Assembly (NCBI GenBank): GCA_963580285.1
Contig: OY757011.1
Location: forward strand, 118,549,874-118,613,873
Source of the DNA: Lucinisca nassula
Lineage: Eukaryota; Mollusca; Bivalvia; Lucinida; Lucinidae
DNA: 64,000 nucleotides
Direction of reading: 5' to 3'
A program made the position numbers and the translations under genes. The notes below the pieces were generated by a model. That model was not told where the DNA came from, did not search any database, and saw only the letters and a list, made by a program, of their open reading frames with translations. This document shows positions 40,790 to 52,261 of the stretch, one piece after another (positions within the stretch are counted from its first letter, which is position 1; every line of letters starts with the position of its first letter).

Positions 40790-41560
40790 ACCATCAAACT
40801 TGGTCAGAATGATCATCCCGACAATATCTCGGTCAAGTTCGAATATGGGTAATGTCGGATCAAAAAGTAGGTCACCAGGTCAAATCAAAGGAAAACCTTG
40901 TTAACAGTCCAGAGGCCACAGTTTTGGTCCAATCATTCTCAAACCTGCTCAGAATGATCATCCTGACAATATCTCGGTCAAGTTCGAATATGGGTCATGT
41001 CGGGTCAAAAAGTAGGTCAACAGGTCAAATCAAAGGAAAACCTTGTTAACACTCTAGAGGCTACAGTTTTGGTCCAATCATCCTCAAACTTGCTCAGAAT
41101 GATCATCCTGACAATATCTCGGTCAAGTTCGAATATGGGTCATGTCGGGTCAAAAAGAAGGTCACCAGGTCAAATCAAAGGAAAACCTTGTTAACACTCT
41201 AGAGGCCACAGTTATGGTCCAATCATCCTCAAACTTGCTCAGAATGATCATCCTGACATTATCTCGGTCAAGTCTGAATATGGGTTATGTCGGGTCAAAA
41301 AGTAGGTCAGTAGGTCAAACCATTGAAAAACCTTGTTAACACTCTGGAGGCTACAGTTTGGGTCCAATCATCATCAAACTTGCTCAGAATGATCATCCTG
41401 ACAATATCTCGGTCGAGTTCAAATATGGGACATGTCTGGTCAAAAAATAGGTCAGTAGGACAAATCATAGAAAAAACATTGTTAACACTCTAGAGGCCAC
41501 AGATTTGGTCCAATCATCCTCAAACTTGCTCAGAATGATCATCCTGACAATATCTCGATC
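40790..41560. repeat. Tandem repeat, 145-bp unit, in F4
   Basis: Unit landmarks TCGGTCAAGTTCGAATATGG, CATGTCGGGTCAAAAAG, CCTTGTTAACACTCTAGAGG, TTGCTCAGAATGATCATCCT. Copies at 40852, 40997 and 41142 are spaced exactly 145. A second, more decayed block of the same unit is at 44640-45650. Confidence 0.92.
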
Positions 41561-41639
41561 AAGTTCGAACGAGAATTTGTTTTTCTACAAAAAAAACACA
41601 GATGTCTCCCCCGTTTTTGACTGCTTAGTATAACCTTGA

Positions 41640-44400
41640 CATTGGAGGTATTGAACTGGGTCTTGTGTGCAACACATCATCTTATGAAGATGAACATTTC
41701 TGCATAGTAACTTTAAAAATGTTCATCGAAAAATAAAAAAGTTATTGGCCGTAAACAAAAAAGCACTTTTTTACCTTTGACCTCTAGGTATGGCCTTGTC
41801 CTTTGAGTTACAACACAACGTCTCATGATGGTTAATATTTCTGCCAAGTAATTTCATAATCCATCAAAGAATAAGGAAGTTATTGACTGTCGCTTTTTTA
41901 CCTTTGAACTCTAGGTATGACCTTGACATTGGAGGTATGGAACTTGGTCTTGCACATGACTCGTGGTCTAATGACGGTGAACATTTCTGCATGGTAACTT
42001 TATAAAGTCCATCCAGAAATAAAAAGGTTAATGACTGGACAAGAAAAATACAAACTTTTTTTACCTCTGACTTCTTAGTATGACCTGGATCTTGGAGGTA
42101 CCGACCTGGGTCTAGCGTACACCACATCGTCTCATGATGGTTAACATTTCTGCCAAGTAATTTCACAATCTATCCAGGAAGAAGAAAGTTATTTACTGAA
42201 CACTTAAAAAAGGCCCCTTTTTGTCCTTTGACCTCTTGTCCGTTGACCCTTTTGTCCCTGACATTTTAGGTACCAACTTGGGTCATGCACACAAAACATC
42301 GTCTCATGGTGGTTAACATTTCTGCCAAGTAATTTCAAAATCCATCTAAAAATAAAAAAGTTATTGACAGAACACAAAAAGGCCCCTTTTTACCTTTAAC
42401 CTCTATGTATGACCTTGAAATTTCAGGTACCAAACTGGGTCATGCATGCAACACATCATCTCATGGTGGTTAACATTTCTGCCTAGCAATTTCAAAATCC
42501 ATCTAAAAATAAGAAAGTTATTGACGAAACACGAAAAAAGGCCCCTTTTTACCTTTGACCTCTATGTATGACCTTGGCATTTTAGGTACCAAACTAAATC
42601 ATGCATGCAACACATCGTCTCATGATAATTAATAAGTTTGCCAAGTAACTTCAAAATCCATCTAAAAATAAGAAAGTTATTGACCAAACACGAAAAAAGG
42701 CCCCTTTTTAACCTTTGACCTCTAAGTATGACCTTGACCTTTGAGGTACCAACCTGGGTCATGCACGCAACACATTGTCTTATATAGGTTAACATTTCTG
42801 CCAAGTGATTTCAAAATCCATCTCAAAATAAGAAAGTTATTGACCAAATACGAAAAAAGGCCCCTTTTTTTGACCTTTGACCTCTAAGTATGACCTTGAC
42901 CTTTGAGGTACCGACCAGCCTCATGCGCACCACAAATCATCTCATGGTTGTTAATAACTAGAGCTGTCAGTGAAACTGACTAGGGCCCCGGCAGCGCTAT
43001 CAGAAATTTGTGGACGGACAGACGGACGGACAGACAGACGGACAGACAGAGTGATTACTATAGGGCACCCACACTTTCAGTGCGGGGCCCTAATAAGAAA
43101 GTTATGGAGGATAAAAAAAATTTTGTGGACGGACAGACGGACGGACAGACAGACGGACGGACAGTGATAACTATAGGGCACCCACACTCGCGTGTCCTGG
43201 GTCTTGCGCGTGACACACTGTCACATTATGGTTAATATTTCTGCTAAGTAATATTTAAATCCATCCAGGTATAAGAAAGTTATAGATTGGACACAATAAA
43301 AAAGACGCTTTTTTGACCTTTTATCTCTAAGTATGACCTTGACCTTTGAGGTACGGCTGTGGGTCTTGTGTGTGACACTTCGTCACATTATGGTTAACAT
43401 TTCTGCCAAGTAATATTTAAATCCATCCAGGAATAATAACAAAGTTATTAATTGGACACAGGAAAGACCCTTTTTTGACCTTTAACCTCTAAGTATGACC
43501 TTGACCTTTGAGGTACGGAGACTGTCACATTATGGTTGATATTTCTGCTAAGTAATATTTAAATCCATCCAGGTATAAGAAAGTTATAGATTGGACACAA
43601 TAAAAAAGACGCTTTTTCACAATAAAAAAGACGCTTTTTTGACCTTTTATCTCTAAGTATGACCTTGACCTTTGAGGTACGGCTGTGGGTCTTGCGTGTG
43701 ACACTTCGTCACATTATGGTTAACATTTCTGCCAAGTAATATTTAAATCCATCCAGGAATAATAACAAAATTATTAATTGGACACAGGAAAGACCCTTTT
43801 TGACCTTTAACCTCTAAGTATGACCTTGACCTTTGAGGTACGGACCTGAGTCTTGCGCGCAACACTCCATCACATTATGGTTAACATTTCTGCCAAGTAA
43901 TATTTAAATCCATCCAGGAATAAGAAAGTTATGGAGGATAAAAAAATTTGTGGACGGACAGACGGACAGAGTGATTACTATAGGGCACCCACACTTTCAG
44001 TGCGGGGCCCTAATTATGCCAAGTAATTTTAAAATCCATCTCAAAATAAGGAAGTTATTGACCAAATACGAAAAAGGCCCCTTTTTTACTTTTGATCTCT
44101 AAGTATGACCTTGACATTTGAGGTACCGACCTGCCTCATGCGCACCACACATCGTCTCATGGTTGTTAATAATTATGCCAAGTAATTTTAAAATCCATCT
44201 CAAAATAAGAAAGTTGTTGACCAACTACGAAAAAAGGCCCTTTTTTTAACCTTTGACCTCTAAGTTTGACCTTGACCTTTGAGGTACCAACCTGCCTCAT
44301 GCGCACCACACATCGTCTTATGGTTGTTAATATTTCTGCCAAGTAATTTTAAAATCCATCAGAAAATAAGAAAGTTATTGACCGGACACGATTTGCCCAT
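41640..44400. repeat. Tandem repeat, about 160-bp unit, in F4 and G1
   Basis: Landmarks TGACCTTGACCTTTGAGGTA, ACATTTCTGCCAAGTAAT, AATCCATC and AAGAAAGTTATTGACC. Each unit carries TTTGACCTCTAAGTATGACC. Interrupted by the G1 element. Confidence 0.9.
42958..44010 (+). mobile_element. Element G, copy 1, nested in F4
   Basis: Left end CTAGAGCTGTCAGTGAAACT GACTAGGGCCCCGGC; right end GTGATTACTATAGGGCACCC ACACTTTCAGTGCGGGGCCC. An internal copy of the right end at 43050-43091 makes a 134-bp miniature of the element. GACGGACA tracts precede each right end. TAA adjoins both outer ends. Intact repeat units beside it supply the empty site. Confidence 0.82.
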
Positions 44401-45654
44401 ACATATATACATACCCACAAACTTCCAAGGGAGATAATTCAAAAAGTATAAATGCCATAGTTATAGTTCTTGCGCACTGCACGTCGTCTAATGCTGATTA
44501 ATATTTATACCAAGTTTCGTGAAGATAGCTCTAACGGTTTTCAAGTTATAGAGCGGACACGAATGTGTGACAGACGGACAGACAGACAGACGCCTGGGGG
44601 AAAAACAATGTCTCTCCGAAAAAAACATTTTCGGGGGAGACGTAATATGGGTCATGTCGGGTCAAAAAGTAGGTCAGTAGGGCAAATCATAGAAAAACCT
44701 TGTTAGCACTCTAGAGGCCCCAGTTTTGGTCCAATCTTCCTCAAACTTGCTCAGAATGATCATCCTAATAATATCTCGGTAAAGTATGAATGTGGGTCAT
44801 GTGGGGTCAAAAAGTAGGTCTGTAGGTCAAACCGTAGAAAAACCTTGTTAACACTCTAGAGGCCACAGTTTTGGTCGAATCATCAAACTTGCTCAGAATG
44901 ATCATCTCTGCAATATCTAGGTCAAGTTCGAATATGGGTCATGTGGGGTCAAAAGTAGGTCAAATCATAGAAAAACCTTGTTTACACTCTAGAGACTGCA
45001 ATTTTAGTCTAATTATCATCATACTTACTCAGAATGATCAGCTTGATAATATCTAGGTCAAGTTCGAATATGGGTCATGTCGGGTCAGAAAGTAGGTCAA
45101 ATCGTAGAAAACCTTGTGAACACACTAGAGACCACAGTTTTCGTCTGATCATCATCAAACTTGCTCAGAATGATCATCTTGGCATTATCTCGGTCAAGTA
45201 TGAATACAGGTCATGTCGGGTCAAAAAGTAGGTCAGTAGGTCAAATCATAGAAAAACGTTGTGGACACTATAGAGGCCACAGTTTTGGTATGTTCATGAT
45301 CAAACTTGCTTAGAATGATAATTTGACAATATCTCGGTAATTTCGAATATGGGTCATGTCTGATCAATAAGTAGGTCAGATCATAGAAAAACCTTGTGAA
45401 CACACTAGAGGCCCCAGTTTTGGTCCGATCATCATCAAACTTGCTCAGAATGATCATCTTGACAATATCTAGTTTGAATATTGATCATGTTGGTTCAAAA
45501 AGTAGGTCAGCAGGTCAAATCATAGAAAAGCGTTGTGAACACTCCAAGAGGTCAAAGTTTTAGTCCAATCATCATAAAACTTGCTAAGAATGATCATCTG
45601 GACAATATCTCAGTTAAGTTCAAATATGGGTCATGTCAAATCAAAAAGTAGATC

Positions 45655-46700
45655 ACTAGGTTATTTTGCAATAACTTTTTAACCGTTTGAGATAGAGCCT
45701 TCATATTTGGCATGTAGGTTCCTTGTGACAAGGGTTTCCCACTCATATAAAAATATTTTACCTGTGACCCTGACCTGTTACCTACTTTATCATAACTTTT
45801 GAACCATATGAGAAAGAGCCTTCATATTGGCATGTATGTTCGTTGTGACAAGGCTTTCCCAGCCACTCAAAAATTTTGACCCATCACCTAGACCTTTGAC
45901 CTACTTTGTCATAACTTTTTAAGCATTTGAGATACAGCCTTCATATTTGGCATGTAGGTTCCTTGCGACAAGGGTTTCCTATTCATACATAAAATGTGAC
46001 CTTTACCTTGACATTTGACCTACTTTATCATAGCTTTTGAACCATTTGAGATAGAGCCTTCATATTTGGCACGTAGTTTCCTTGTGTCATACAGAAATGA
46101 CCTGTGATCTTGACCTTGACATGTGACCTACTTTGTCATAACTTGTGAACCATTTGAGGTAGAGCCTTCATCTTTGTCATGAATGTTCCTTGTAGCAACG
46201 GCTTTCACCCACACAAAAATTTTGACCTGTGACCTTGACCTTTGTTCTCATAACTTTTGAACCATTTTAGATAAAGCGTTCATATTTGGCATGTAGGGTC
46301 CTTTTGACAAGGGCTTCTCAACCATGCAAAATTTTTGACCTTGACCTTTGATCGTTTGTCATAACTTTTGTATCATTTAAGGTAGAGCCTTCATATTTGG
46401 CATGTATGTTCCTTGTGAAAAGGTCTTCCCACCCATGCAAAAATTTGAGCTGTGACCTTGACCTTGATATGTGACCTACTTAATCATAACTTTGGAACCA
46501 TTTGAGATAGAGCCTTCATATTTGGCATGTATATTCCTTTTGACAATGGCTTCACATCCATACAAAAAGTTTGATCTGTGACCTTGCTCTTTGACCTCCT
46601 TTATGATAACTTCAGAACCATTTGAGATAGAGCCTCCATATTTGGCCTGTATTTTCCTTCTGACAAGGCACCTTACTGTATAACCACCATTTCATTGCTA
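45655..46700. repeat. Tandem repeat, about 120-bp unit, in F4
   Basis: Landmarks TTTGAGATAGAGCCTTCATA, TTTGGCATGTAGGTTCCTTG and TGACCTACTTTGTCATAACT; about 8 units. Confidence 0.88.
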
Positions 46701-46746
46701 CAATGTGGATCTGGTGAGCAATCCAGGGCCATCATGGCCCTCTTGT

Positions 46747-46971
46747 TGTACTAAATTGAATCTTCCTCCTTTTATATGACAGGAGTCCATTTCGAAATTT
46801 ATGGGTGTCAGGTTGTGTTTTCTTCCAAATTCATTTGGAAAATGGCTAAACTTTTAGCAAACAGTGGAGGCCCTGATCAGACGCCGCAGAACGTTCTGCG
46901 GCGTCTGACCTGGGACTGCACTGTTTGCCAGGGGGTACCAGTTTTGGGGTTTCTGGTACTAAATGGGTTAA
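46747..46971 (+). mobile_element. TTAA MITE family 2, right part after F4 insertion
   Basis: GTACTAAATTGAATCTTCCT at left continues from 40653; right end CTGGTACTAAATGGGTTAA. Central palindrome CAGACGCCGCAGAACGTTCT GCGGCGTCTG. Confidence 0.88.
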
Positions 46972-47325
46972 GCAATTCTGAATCTCTATGTCGACCGGAT
47001 TTCAGCTCAATGTCCGCCTTTTGGGTTCGGGGAATTGGGGGTGGGGGTCCTTTAGAGAATTTCAAGGTCTGATGGATATCGGAAAAGAAAGGTTAAAGCA
47101 ATTCTGAACCTACAGGTCGACCTGGTGCCTCCTTTCATCTTTCAGCTCAATCCAACTTTCAGTTTGGGTGGAGATGTCATTTAACGAATTTCAAGAAAAA
47201 CTCACCATGGTGACCATCTTGGATACCGGAACGAAACGATTTGCAATTCTAAATTTCCAAGTTACCCCCAATGCATCCTATCGAGTTTCAGGCGAATCTG
47301 ATTTCGGTTCGGGTGGAAATGTCGT
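46972..47325. repeat. Decayed tandem repeat, about 122 bp
   Basis: AAGCAATTCTGAA(T/C)CT followed by GTCGACC(G/T)G and TTTCAGCTCAAT occurs at 46971 and 47094, and a related AACGATTTGCAATTCTAAAT unit at 47237. No gene. Confidence 0.6.
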
Positions 47326-47554
47326 TTAACCCTTTTTGTACCACATGGAATCTTCCTTCTTATATATACCAGGAGTCCATTTCAAAATCTTGGGGTGTCA
47401 GGTTGCGTTTTCTTCAAAATTTGTTTGTAAAATGACTGAACTTTTAGCAAACGGTGGAGGCCCTGATCAGACGCCGAGTTCTGCGGCGTCTGATCTGGGC
47501 CTGCGCTGTTTGCCAGGGTACCCCTTTAAGCGTTTCTGGTACAAATTGGGTTGA
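47326..47554 (+). mobile_element. TTAA MITE family 2, intact copy
   Basis: TTAACCCTTTTTGTACCACA to ACAAATTGGGTTGA (right TTAA changed to TTGA), 229 bp. It serves as the reference for the MITE split by F4. Confidence 0.88.
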
Positions 47555-48450
47555 AGAAGTTCAAATGGCTGACATGGGAAACCATCTCGGACGATTTCAT
47601 AAATTTTGAATTTTCATCTTGCCACAATGCCCCCCACAAAGTATTAGCCTAAGACTTACGGTTTGGGAGATGTCGAAAATGTGAAAAGTTTACGACTAAC
47701 GACGTCCGGGTGGACGGAGGGCAGCCGGCCGAACACTTAAAACATGGATATATCACTTCAATTTGTAGAAAAATTCAGTCTATGACATTGATCTGTGCGT
47801 CATATAGGCCATACAGGGGCATGTGGGGTGATGCTGTCTGAAACGTTGCAGACTATATCTGCCATCAGTCCAAACTAATGAGGAACTGGGAAATTATATC
47901 CTTTCAAAACAAGTCAAGAACTTCCTAAACTTCATACCAATGTAGGCCAAAGCTAAACATGCAATGATAAAGTTAGACTTCCTTGTGTGAGCTTAGACGA
48001 ACTGTTCATGCCAGACTGAATACTAATTAATATTTGATCAGCCGAGTATACTATGAATGAGCTCCATCAAAAGAATGTTAACAGTGAGACTCAGACAAGC
48101 AAGCTCAGCCTCCCGTCTGATCGAACGAAGGTTTTATATATAGGTTTTCGTTGACTAGGAGTCATACATTGTAGATGTCCAATGCATTCAGTTAATACTC
48201 TGATCAGACTGTGATCAGAGCCTTTACTGAATGCATATTATATAACACATTTGTATTGTGACAGGCCAAGTACCTACTTTATCAGGTGAGCAACAGGCCA
48301 CAGAAATACAATATAGACTTTGGATGTGTTGGAAATCCATACATGTAACATGGTCTAATCCATTCATGTAACATGGACTGATAAAAAAACCCAAATTTTA
48401 AGCTATGGCAGAGTAAAGTTTGTCTTATATCAGACCTGTAAGTGGTTTTG
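47555..48450. other. No gene seen; one palindrome
   Basis: 48183-48236 is an imperfect palindrome ATGCATTCAGTTAATACTCT / ACTGAATGCAT with GATCAGACTGTGATC centre. GGACGGAGGGCAGCC at 47712 marks another old F/H-type end. Confidence 0.55.
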
Positions 48451-48451
48451 T

Positions 48452-48545
48452 GTGTAGAGTTTTGTGTCCCATTAACATTTAAGGTCATATGGAGACTGGA
48501 TATCGGTTTAAAGACTGTTTATATCCAAGGCAGTATCATTCCCAC
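48452..48545 (-). repeat. SINE-E fragment outside the satellite
   Basis: GTGTCCCATTAACATTTAAG GTCATATGGAGACTGG and CGGTTTAAAGAC are the SINE-E body in reverse. A (TG)n/G13 tract follows at 48574-48607. Confidence 0.7.
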
Positions 48546-48724
48546 TTTCCACTTACCAGCTAGTTTGTGTAAGGTTGTGTGTGTGTGTGTGTGGGGGGGG
48601 GGGGGGTGCAGGATTGGGATTTTGCTAATAAACAATCAACACAATTCTGGCGTTTGCTGATTAATAAACATATCAGCATGAAGCAAGGAATTGTTTTGCA
48701 TGAATCACATCATAGAAAACACCC

Positions 48725-48894
48725 ATCAAGCACATGACGTAATTCTGACGTCACATCAACGTCGGAACGTCATGACGTTTAAGCAACGTCATATCAACGT
48801 CGGTGCAACATCAAGCACATGACGTAATTCTGACGTCACATCAACGTCAGAACGTCATGACGTTTAAGCAACGTCATATCAACGTCGGTGCAAC
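48725..48894. repeat. Tandem pair, 85-bp unit rich in TGACGT
   Basis: Units at 48725-48809 and 48810-48894 differ by very few bases (e.g. TCGGAACGTC against TCAGAACGTC). Each has ATGACGTAATTCTGACGTCA and AACGTCATATCAACGTCGG. Followed by GTGCCTGCTGGGCATC, the same end as at 34010. Confidence 0.9.
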
Positions 48895-49153
48895 GTCTAC
48901 GTTGATTTGATGTTGCCCTAGCGACGTGTGCCTGCTGGGCATCAGATACTTTGATATTAACTATTTCTATTAAACAAACTAATAAAAATCAACATGGTTC
49001 ACTATTCATTTAAGAAAGATTTTGGTCATTTCGGTTGAAAGACACAACAGCCAAAAATAGGTTTGCCCTTGTCCTGCTGAATAAACTAATTTTGCAACGT
49101 TTCTGATGTCAAACAATTAAATTACTTGATTTAGTGTATCATTCAGAGTCCAA

Positions 49154-50090
49154 CTAGAGCTGTCAGTGAAACTGACTAGGGCCCCGGCAGCGCTATCAGA
49201 GGAGTAGGAAAATGTTGATGTTAAAAAAGACGTTTTTTTTTCCTTTCACCTCTAAGTATGACCTTGACCTTTGAGGTACGGACCTGGGTCTTGCGCGTGA
49301 CACACTGTCACATTATGGTTAATATTTCTGCTAAGTAATATTTAAATCCATCCAGGTATAAGAAAGTTATAGATTGGACACAATAAAAAAGACGCTTTTT
49401 TGACCTTTTATCTCTAAGTATGACCTTGACCTTTGAGGTACGGCTGTGGGTCTTGCGTGTGACACTTCGTCACATTATGGTTAACATTTCTGCCAAGTAA
49501 TATTTAAATCCATCCAGGAATAATAACAAAGTTATTAATTGGACACAGGAAAGACCCTTTTTTGACCTTTAACCTCTAAGTATGACCTTGACCTTTGAGG
49601 TACGGACCTGAGTCTTGCGCGCAACACTCCATCACATTATGGTTAACATTTCTGCCAAGTAATATTTAAATCCATCCAGGAATAAGAAAGTTATGGAGGA
49701 TAAAAAAAATTGTGGACGGACAGACGGACAGACAGACAGACAGACGGACGGACAGAATGATGCCAAGTAATATTTAAATCCATCCAGGAATAATAAAAAG
49801 TTATGGAGGATAAAAAAAATTGTGGACGGACAGACGGACGGACGTTCTCACAAATGGGTACTTATGTGGCTATTTTGAGCAAGATTGATACTTAGGTGGC
49901 TAATTTTAACCACATAACAGACCTTTTATGTGTCTAACGGAATAAATCGCACTTTCTCTCATTGACTTACATTGATTCTGTCCAAGTTCATAGCCACCTA
50001 TCTATCCATTTGTGTGTACGGACAGACAGACAGACAGACGGACGGACAGAGTGATTACTATAGGGCACCCACACTTTCAGTGCGGGGCCC
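49154..50090 (+). mobile_element. Element G, copy 2
   Basis: CTAGAGCTGTCAGTGAAACT GACTAGGG at left, GGGCACCCACACTTTCAGTG CGGGGCCC at right. Core units of about 160 bp as in G1, three GACGGACAGACGGAC tracts. An unrelated stretch 49850-50020 (CTTATGTGGCTATTTTGAGC) is inserted or captured. Confidence 0.85.
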
Positions 50091-50111
50091 TAACAATCGT
50101 CATTCACCAAA

Positions 50112-50329
50112 CGGGCCTCCGTGGCCTAGTGGATAAGAGCGCTGACTCTTAGTCATTAGGTCTCTCACCGCCGTGGGTTCGAGCCTCGCTCGGGTCACGT
50201 GTGAGACGCCAAGTTCTGCAACGGAAGGTCAGGTGGTTTTTCTCCGGGTTCTCCGGTTTTCGCCCACCTATGATTAACGATCGGCTCGATATGAGTGAAA
50301 TAATCTTGAAAGGGCCGTAAAACCAAAAA
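50112..50329 (+). repeat. SINE-D body, split from its tail by F5
   Basis: tRNA-like head CGGGCCTCCGTGGCCTAGTG (A box) and GTGGGTTCGAGCCTCGC (B box), body GGTTTTTCTCCGGGTTCTCC and GATTAACGATCGGCTCG, ending AAAACCAAAAA. The tail resumes at 52245-52257 beyond F5. The direct repeat AATCGTCATTCACCA lies at 50095-50109 and 52258-52272. Confidence 0.92.
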
Positions 50330-52244
50330 CAAGAGGGCCCAGAGGGCCCTGGTTCGCTCACCTGATCCAATGTATAACAAGTGGGCCCCGGGCAGGGTCA
50401 ATTTTGGCCCCAGGGCTATAATTTGAACAATCTTGGTAGAGGTCCACAAGATGAAGCTTCATATCGAATATGAAAGACCTGGGCTTTCTGGTTTCAGAGA
50501 AGAAGATTTTAAAGGTTTACCCTGCATATAGAAGTCTATGTAAAACAAGATTTTCCCTATATAAGCCTATGTTAAACCAAAGGGCCCCGGAGCAGGGGCA
50601 TTTTTGGCCCCAGGGCTATAACTTGAAAAATCTTGGTAGAGGTCCACTAGCTGAAGCTTCATAACAAATATTAAAGACCTTGTGTTTCAGAGAAGATGAT
50701 TTTTAAAGATTTTCCCTATATAAGTCTATGTAAAACCAAAGGGCCACATGGCGGAGGCATTTTTGGTCTCAGGGTTATAATTTGAACAATCTTTATAGAG
50801 GTCCACTAGCTGAAGCTTCATAACAAATATCGAAGACCTAAGCCTTGTGGTTTCAAAGAAGAAGATTTTTCAAGATTTTCCCTATATACATCTATGTAAA
50901 ACCAAAGGGCCCCCGAGCGGGGGCATTTTTGGCCCCAGGGCTATAATTTGAACAATCTTGGTAGAGGTCCACAAGATGAAGCTTCATACCAAATATCAAA
51001 GACCTGGGCCTTGCAGTTTCAGAGAAGAAGATTTTTCAAGAAAACAAAAGGGCCCTGCTGCAGGGGCATTTTTGGCCCCAGCACTATAATTTGAATAATC
51101 TTGGCAGGGTGCCACCAGATGAAGCTTCATACCAAATATCAAAGACCTGGGCCTTGCGGTTTCAGAGAAGAAGATTTTCAAAGATTTTCCCTATATAAGC
51201 CCATGTAAAACCAAAGGGCCCCCGTGTGGGGGGCATTTTTAGCTCCAGCACTATAATTTGAACAATCTTGGTAGGGGTCCACTAGATGAAGCTTCATACC
51301 AAATATCAAAGACCTGGGCCTTGCGGTTTTAGAGAAGAAGATTTTTAAAGATTTTCCCTTTCTAAGCCCATGTAAAACCAAAGGGCCCCGGTGCGGGGGC
51401 ATTTTTGGCCCCAGCACTATAATTTGAATAATCTTGGTAGGGGTCCACTAGATGAAGCTTCATACCAAATATCAAAGACCTGGGCCTTGCGGTTTCAGAG
51501 AAGAAGATTTTTCAAGATTTTCCCTATATAAGCCCATGTAAAACCAAAGGGCCCCCGTGCGGGGGCATTTTTAGCTCCAGCACTATAATTTGAACAATCT
51601 TGGTAGGGGTCCACTAGATGAAGCTTCATACCAAATATCAAAGACCTGGGCCTTGCGGTTTCAGAGAAGAAGATTTTTAAAGATTTTCCCTATATAAGCC
51701 CATGTAAAACCAAAGGGCCCCGTGCGGGGGCATTTTTGGCCCCAGCACTATAATTTGAACAATCTTGGTAGAGGTCCACTAGATGAAGCTTCATACCAAA
51801 TATCAAAGACCCGGGCCTTGCGGTTTCAGAGAAGAAGATTTTTCAAGATTTTCCCTATATAAGCCCATGTAAAACCAAAGGGCCCCCTTGCGGGGGCAGT
51901 TTTAGCTCCAGCACTATAATTTGAACAATCTTGGTAGGGGTCCACTAGATGAAGCTTCATACGAAATATCAAAGACCTGGGCCTTGCGGTTTCAGAGAAG
52001 AAGATTTTTTAAGTTTGCGGTGAAAAAAATCTATTTTTGGCTACTGTGACCTATATGTGCAACGGACCGGAACCATTTGAACAACTTTGAAAGGGGACCA
52101 CCTAAGGATCATTCCTGTGAAGTTTGGTCAAAATACGATCAGTGGTTTAGGAGATGTCGTTTGAAGAAAAGTTTACGGACGCACGCACGCACGCACAAAA
52201 AGTGATCCCAAAAGCTCACCTTGTCACTACGTGACAGGTGAGCT
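50330..52244 (+). mobile_element. F element inserted in a SINE tail (F5)
   Basis: Left end CAAGAGGGCCCAGAGGGCCC TGGTTCGCTCACCTGATCC. Core of about ten units of about 165 bp (AGGGCCCCGGTGCGGGGGCA, ACTATAATTTGAACAATCTT, ACTAGATGAAGCTTCATACC, TGGGCCTTGCGGTTTCAGAG). Right end: CGCACGCACGCACAAAAAGT GATCCC then hairpin AGCTCACCTTGTCACTACGT GACAGGTGAGCT (52213-52244). Confidence 0.9.
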
Positions 52245-52261
52245 AACAACAAAAAAAAATC

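Larger units (their letters stand above)
40654..46745 (-). mobile_element. F element, 6.1 kb, both ends (F4)
   Basis: Left end: hairpin AGCTCACC TGACCGAAGGTCA TGGTGAGCT (40654-40683) then TTTTGTGACTGTGAG and GTCG/TGCG-rich sequence. Right end: GGTGAGCAATCCAGGGCCAT CATGGCCCTCTTG. The core has three repeat types: about 145 bp (40790-41560 and again 44640-45650), about 160 bp (41640-44400) and about 120 bp (45655-46700). It lies inside a TTAA MITE, which fixes the ends to a few bases. No gene is present in it. Confidence 0.88.

Noticed and set aside
42970..43235. Frames encoding RTDRQTDG repeats
   Set aside because: Translation of the GACGGACA microsatellite near G-element ends.
46776..47072. 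98-codon frame across 46776-47072
   Set aside because: Covers a TTAA MITE; the same peptide fragments recur at 47336-47554 because of the repeat.
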